64,000 bases of DNA from an uncultured Aquimarina sp. (GTDB taxonomy: Bacteria > Bacteroidota > Bacteroidia > Flavobacteriales > Flavobacteriaceae): the NCBI GenBank assembly GCA_947500505.1, contig CANMSL010000001.1, forward strand, positions 310,001 to 374,000. Direction: 5' to 3'. Made by a program: the position numbers and the translations under genes. Positions 60,646 to 64,000 of the stretch are shown piece by piece. Below the pieces are notes generated by a model. That model ran no database searches and had not been told where the DNA came from. It worked only from the letters and a program-made list of their open reading frames with translations. The stretch's first letter is position 1; each line of letters opens with the position of its first letter.

Positions 60646-61533
60646 CTATGATTCAGTATTGTTAGGGTCTATTTTTTTATTAAGATATCTCCTTAGAATT
60701 CCTCCTTTGATTCTGTTTACATCATATTCTACAATAAATGCATCAGGATCAATTTCATCAATAATTCGGTTTATTTTTCTGATTTCAAATCTATTGATTA
60801 CGGTTTGGATAACTTCAAAATCTTTAGTCGAACCATTTTTACCATGTCCATTCACACCTTGAAACACAGTCATTCCTGCACCTAATTTTTCTGTTATCGC
60901 AGTTTTTAGAGCGGTTGATTTTTTAGATACTATCATTACACCTATAAAATCTTCGAAGCCTTCGATAGTGAGATCCGTAATTTTTGCAGTGACCAAGAAT
61001 GTAAGGATAGAATACATCGCTGTTTCTTTGGAGACTATGATAGCAGTAATAGAAAATAGTATAAAATTAAATAACAAAATAACCTTACCAATACTAATCC
61101 CCAAAGAATTATTGATATAAATACCCAATATTTCCGAGCCATCCAAGACGGCACCATTTTTAATGGTAATTCCTATTCCTAGTCCCAAAAAAAGACCACC
61201 AAATATCGAGATTAGAAGTTTATCATTCGTAACCACCTCAAAAGTTTCTAGCTGTATAGAAATAGCAAGGCCAATAATTGCTATGATAGATTTGGTCACC
61301 ATAATTCTCGAAATAGAAAAATATGCAAGAATTAGAAAAGGAAGACTTAGTAAAACTAAAATTATAGAGATGTTAATCTGTAAGGTAGAATTGAGAAGGA
61401 TCGCTATACCGGTAACTCCCCCGTCTAAAAAACCATTTGGTAATAGAAAAGCTTTTAGTCCGATACTTGCTAATATTACACCAAAAGAAATTTGAAAATA
61501 TTCTGATAATCTAGAGACAAATGCTTTCGTCAT
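60646..61533 (-). CDS. YitT-family membrane protein
   Basis: A 295-residue protein: about six N-terminal helices forming the DUF161-type core (PNGFLDGGVTGIAILLN is the family's conserved loop) and a C-terminal DUF2179 domain (about 215-290, ITEKLGAGMTVFQGVNGHG). Inner-membrane; function not established. The upstream AT-rich box at 61589-61609 is shared with neighbouring genes. Confidence 0.93.
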   Translation of the reverse strand: MTKAFVSRLSEYFQISFGVILASIGLKAFLLPNGFLDGGVTGIAILLNSTLQINISIILVLLSLPFLILAYFSISRIMVTKSIIAIIGLAISIQLETFEVVTNDKLLISIFGGLFLGLGIGITIKNGAVLDGSEILGIYINNSLGISIGKVILLFNFILFSITAIIVSKETAMYSILTFLVTAKITDLTIEGFEDFIGVMIVSKKSTALKTAITEKLGAGMTVFQGVNGHGKNGSTKDFEVIQTVINRFEIRKINRIIDEIDPDAFIVEYDVNRIKGGILRRYLNKKIDPNNTES

Positions 61534-61588
61534 TTTTGTAGTTTTAAAGATGATGTTATCTTATGTATACAAAAGTCAACATTATTTC

Positions 61589-61609
61589 TTATATATTTTT
61601 ATTTATATT
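61589..61609 (-). promoter_or_regulatory. Shared AT-rich box 2
   Basis: On the minus strand, ATATAAATAAAAATATAT, 56 bp upstream of the YitT-family start. Confidence 0.6.
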
Positions 61610-61659
61610 AATGATGAGAGTCATAAACAATGATTATTCTTACTTCTGATCTTTTTATT

Positions 61660-62580
61660 TTATTCATCAAAAAAATGAAACTTATCTTTAATGATATCAT
61701 CCTTTTTTTCTTCTACATATTTCAGAAAAGCTTCTGCGACCAAAGAAAACTTTTTGTTTTTTAACCATATTAGATTCCAGATTGATTTTATGGGAAAACC
61801 CTGTATGGGAATTATTTGTAATCGACCAGCATCCAAATCGTTTCGAATACCAATTAAGGGCATAATAGAATATCCTAAACCAGCAATAACTGCTTGCTTA
61901 ACAGCCTCATTAGAGGTAAGCTCCATTTTTTTTCTTACAGGTAGTTCATTTTTTTCAATATATTTTTCCATCGTATGCCTGGTACCTGATCCTGGTTCTC
62001 TATAAATCAACGGTAGTTCTGAAAAAATAGATTTATTGTATATTTTCTTAGTGAATTCTTCAGATGTATTGCCCACCAGGTACAATTGGTTTTCCATAAG
62101 TTTTGTTTTCTCAATTTGTAAATTTTTAGGTAATACGGAAACAAGTGAAAAATCAACTGTATTTTCTTCTAAACTATTTATTACTCTTTGTTTATTTGTT
62201 ACATCCAGAATCAGATCAACACCTTCGTGTTGTTTCATAAAATCAGATAAGAAATATGGAATAATATATTTTCCCGTAGAAACTACAGAAATTTTTAAAA
62301 CGCCAGATAATTGTCCCTGATACGCCTTGGTCTTATAACTAATCTGATTTACCTCGTCTATAATTTTCTGTGCTGCAATGGCTATTTCTTTCCCGAAATC
62401 GGTAACATATAGCTTTCTTCCTATAACCTCTGTTAGTGGAATTGGAAATTGATCCTGAAAATTCTTCAGCTGTATAGATACGGCAGGCTGGGTTAAATGC
62501 AGCTCTTCTGATGCTTTGGTAATACTCTCTTTTTCTGCAATTTTTAGAAAAATCTGTAGTTGATGCAAAGTGTAATTCAT
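61660..62580 (-). CDS. LysR-type transcription regulator
   Basis: A 306-residue LTTR: N-terminal winged HTH (LHQLQIFLKIAEKESITKASEELHLTQPAVS) and a periplasmic-binding-like effector domain from about residue 90 (LKISVVSTGKYIIPYFLSDF, EPGSGTRHTMEKYI). It resembles the CysB/CbbR-like branch. An AT-rich box at 62607-62627 lies just upstream of it. Its effector and targets are unknown; the shared boxes suggest YitT, the 60199 gene and possibly the ribosome-associated gene group. Confidence 0.93.
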   Translation of the reverse strand: MNYTLHQLQIFLKIAEKESITKASEELHLTQPAVSIQLKNFQDQFPIPLTEVIGRKLYVTDFGKEIAIAAQKIIDEVNQISYKTKAYQGQLSGVLKISVVSTGKYIIPYFLSDFMKQHEGVDLILDVTNKQRVINSLEENTVDFSLVSVLPKNLQIEKTKLMENQLYLVGNTSEEFTKKIYNKSIFSELPLIYREPGSGTRHTMEKYIEKNELPVRKKMELTSNEAVKQAVIAGLGYSIMPLIGIRNDLDAGRLQIIPIQGFPIKSIWNLIWLKNKKFSLVAEAFLKYVEEKKDDIIKDKFHFFDE

Positions 62581-62606
62581 AAACTATTTTAATGATAATG
62601 ATTACA

Positions 62607-62627
62607 AATATAAATAAAAATATATGA
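62607..62627 (+). promoter_or_regulatory. Shared AT-rich box 3
   Basis: Identical over 21 bp to the box at 60103-60123, in the gap between the divergent LysR gene and the gene at 62776. Confidence 0.65.
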
Positions 62628-62775
62628 AAAATATCACGTAATTTAGAGATGTAATTACAAACACAGTTGTATTATAAATAATTGATAAACATATCATTAT
62701 AGTAATTAAGGTATCATCTTTTTAAGAAATAGTTTTTCTATTAAAGTTATGGTTTCATTTTAAAATTAGCATCAT

Positions 62776-62997
62776 ATGGAATTATTAAAAAAGTCAAAAA
62801 GGTTCCTGAAGCAGAGTATGAGTAATATGAGTACAAGTGATAGGATTTCTGCATCCAGAGAAGCAAAAGCATTAGTATTGGGTATCAACGAAATTTATAA
62901 AAAAAGCAAAGACCCGAATCTGATGAATGTTATGAAATTGATTACTCTAAAAAAACGGAAAATCGATAAGAGGCTACGGGGACATTTAACAGCATAA
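62776..62997 (+). CDS. Small basic protein of unknown function
   Basis: A 73-residue Lys-rich protein (KKRKIDKRLRGHLTA tail). No family recognised. It is encoded 56 bp before the HPF-like gene on the same strand and probably shares its transcript, which hints at a ribosome- or nucleic-acid-related role. Confidence 0.7.
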   Translation: MELLKKSKRFLKQSMSNMSTSDRISASREAKALVLGINEIYKKSKDPNLMNVMKLITLKKRKIDKRLRGHLTA

Positions 62998-63053
62998 TAA
63001 CAATTTGATATTTAAATGCTTAGTAAGATTATTAATATATAAATAAATTAGAT

Positions 63054-63359
63054 ATGAATACTGTTTTCGAATATAAGAATGTAAAAGCAAATCGGTACTT
63101 AGAATCTTTAGCGGTCGACAAACTGTTAAGGCTAGCAAATAAGTATGCATTTATTATCAGAGCTGATATTTTCTTTAATAAAGAGCATACTAATAATAAG
63201 AAAGGTAATATTTGTGGGATTAGATTGAGTCTTCCAGGTCCCAGAATCTATGCTTCTTCGGATGAGTACAGTTTTGAAAGATCTATAAACAATACGATAA
63301 AAGACCTTAAAGATCAGTTAGAAAGAAGAAAAGTAAAATTATACAAGAGTTTAAGTTAG
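63054..63359 (+). CDS. HPF/RaiA-type ribosome-associated protein
   Basis: A 101-residue protein matching the hibernation-promoting factor/YfiA family in length and layout: VFEYKNVKANRYLESLAVDK, a short beta-sheet with LSLPGPRIYASSDEYSF, and the basic helix KDLKDQLERRKVKLYK. Such proteins bind the small ribosomal subunit in stationary phase. A terminator follows at 63424. Confidence 0.85.
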   Translation: MNTVFEYKNVKANRYLESLAVDKLLRLANKYAFIIRADIFFNKEHTNNKKGNICGIRLSLPGPRIYASSDEYSFERSINNTIKDLKDQLERRKVKLYKSLS

Positions 63360-63423
63360 TTGGAAAGCTATAATTAGCCCATTATAGTTTTCTGTTTGTG
63401 ATGCTTTCATTATTGATTGTTTG

Positions 63424-63458
63424 AAAAGTAGCTGTTTTTGCCAAGCAGCTACTTTTTT
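63424..63458 (+). terminator. Terminator of the HPF-like gene
   Basis: AAAAGTAGCTG (63424-63434) pairs perfectly with CAGCTACTTTT (63446-63456), followed by T-rich sequence. Confidence 0.85.
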
Positions 63459-63462
63459 AATA

Positions 63463-63487
63463 GAAAAAACCGCCTTTTCAGGCGGTC
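63463..63487 (-). terminator. Terminator of the chitinase-like gene
   Basis: ACCGCC (63469-63474) pairs with GGCGGT (63481-63486). On the minus strand the stem is followed by a T-run, ending the gene at 63540. Confidence 0.8.
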
Positions 63488-63539
63488 AAAACCACTCTTA
63501 ATCTCAGAAACTCAGTTGAGAATAGTTTTTTGTTTATGG

Positions 63540-64000
63540 CTAATTACAGTTTCGAACAAATTCCCAAGGTTTTCCATTGCCTGCATTGGTTGAAGGAATA
63601 TCACCCTGTGTCCACCACTTTGCTTTATATAGTGCATTTTCATAGAAAACTTCGTTTCCGCCTACATAAGCAATTGTAGAGTTCCACTGGTTTCCGGTAC
63701 AACTATTATCTCCACCGTCACCCCCATCTCCATCGCAATTTTCAATAAATTTCCATGGCTTTCCATTTCCAGTATTGTTCGTAGGTATATCACCTTGTGT
63801 CCACCACTTTGCTTTATATAGTGAACCTTCGAAGGTTACTTCATTACCACTGGTATATGCCAAGGATGCATTCCACTGATCAGAAGAACAACCAGTACCG
63901 TTTCCACCGCCGTCACCTCCATCGCCGTCGCCATTATATGGAGATTCCGGATAATTTTCTGCATTGGCAATTGCTTGAGATTGCGAAACACCATTAAGTA
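63540..64000 (-). CDS. Chitinase-like secreted protein, C-terminal carbohydrate-binding modules (partial)
   Basis: The C-terminal 153 codons of a protein that continues past the right edge. Two chitin/cellulose-binding CBM5/12 modules are visible (about 43 residues each), with WTQGDIPTNNTGNGKPWKF and WTQGDIPSTNAGNGKPWEF. Each module is preceded by a Gly/Asp-rich linker (DGDGGDGGGNGTG). The aromatic residues bind chitin. A GH18-type catalytic domain would be expected upstream but is not in the window. It has its own terminator. Confidence 0.9.
   Translation of the reverse strand, partial: LNGVSQSQAIANAENYPESPYNGDGDGGDGGGNGTGCSSDQWNASLAYTSGNEVTFEGSLYKAKWWTQGDIPTNNTGNGKPWKFIENCDGDGGDGGDNSCTGNQWNSTIAYVGGNEVFYENALYKAKWWTQGDIPSTNAGNGKPWEFVRNCN

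Overview
The window looks like a flavobacterial chromosome (Bacteroidota, Flavobacteriaceae). It is AT-rich and has several Bacteroidota-type -7 boxes (TAnnTTTG) just upstream of genes. It carries families typical of that group: a TonB-linked outer-membrane barrel, SUMF1/FGE lipoproteins, BlaR1-type M56 peptidases, LytS/LytTR pairs and seven-TM AraC regulators. No species can be named from the sequence.

Region 1 (1-1.5 kb): the start of a tyrosine recombinase gene (cut by the left edge) lies beside a 52-bp 3' fragment of tRNA-Leu(TAG). Three copies of a 20-bp arm-type repeat flank the fragment. This is an integration junction, and arm repeats on both sides of the tRNA core suggest element DNA on both sides.

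Region 2 (1.6-49.8 kb): an accessory mosaic of small functional modules. Each is usually an enzyme or short operon with its own AraC, TetR, GlxA, BlaI or ECF regulator. There are eight short-chain dehydrogenases (SDRs), four penicillin-binding/beta-lactamase-fold serine hydrolases (one broken), several alpha/beta hydrolases, two DoxX-like proteins, an acetolactate decarboxylase, NTF2-like, VOC and SRPBCC proteins, an AlkD-like glycosylase, and M23, M28, S41 and M56 peptidases. Broken genes and scars are common.

The striking feature of Region 2 is an interspersed repeat of about 160-230 bp. Thirteen copies lie between 5.7 and 44.8 kb, all in the same orientation whatever the orientation of the flanking genes. 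Complete copies contain a long imperfect hairpin with a paired outer stem, an unpaired middle, a paired inner stem and a variable tip. They sit between gene modules, much as attC sites sit between integron cassettes. No integron integrase is visible and the recombination role is inference.

Region 3 (about 50-64 kb): a more ordinary chromosomal stretch with no copy of the repeat. It holds a LytS/LytTR two-component pair, an FGE-type lipoprotein with both catalytic cysteines, an aldose epimerase, the Mrp/Nfu iron-sulfur pair, an acyltransferase, a seven-TM AraC regulator, a metallophosphoesterase, a YitT membrane protein, a LysR regulator, an HPF/RaiA ribosome-associated protein and, at the right edge, the C-terminus of a chitinase-like secreted protein with two carbohydrate-binding modules. 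A shared AT-rich 18-21 bp sequence precedes three genes around the LysR gene and may mark its regulon.
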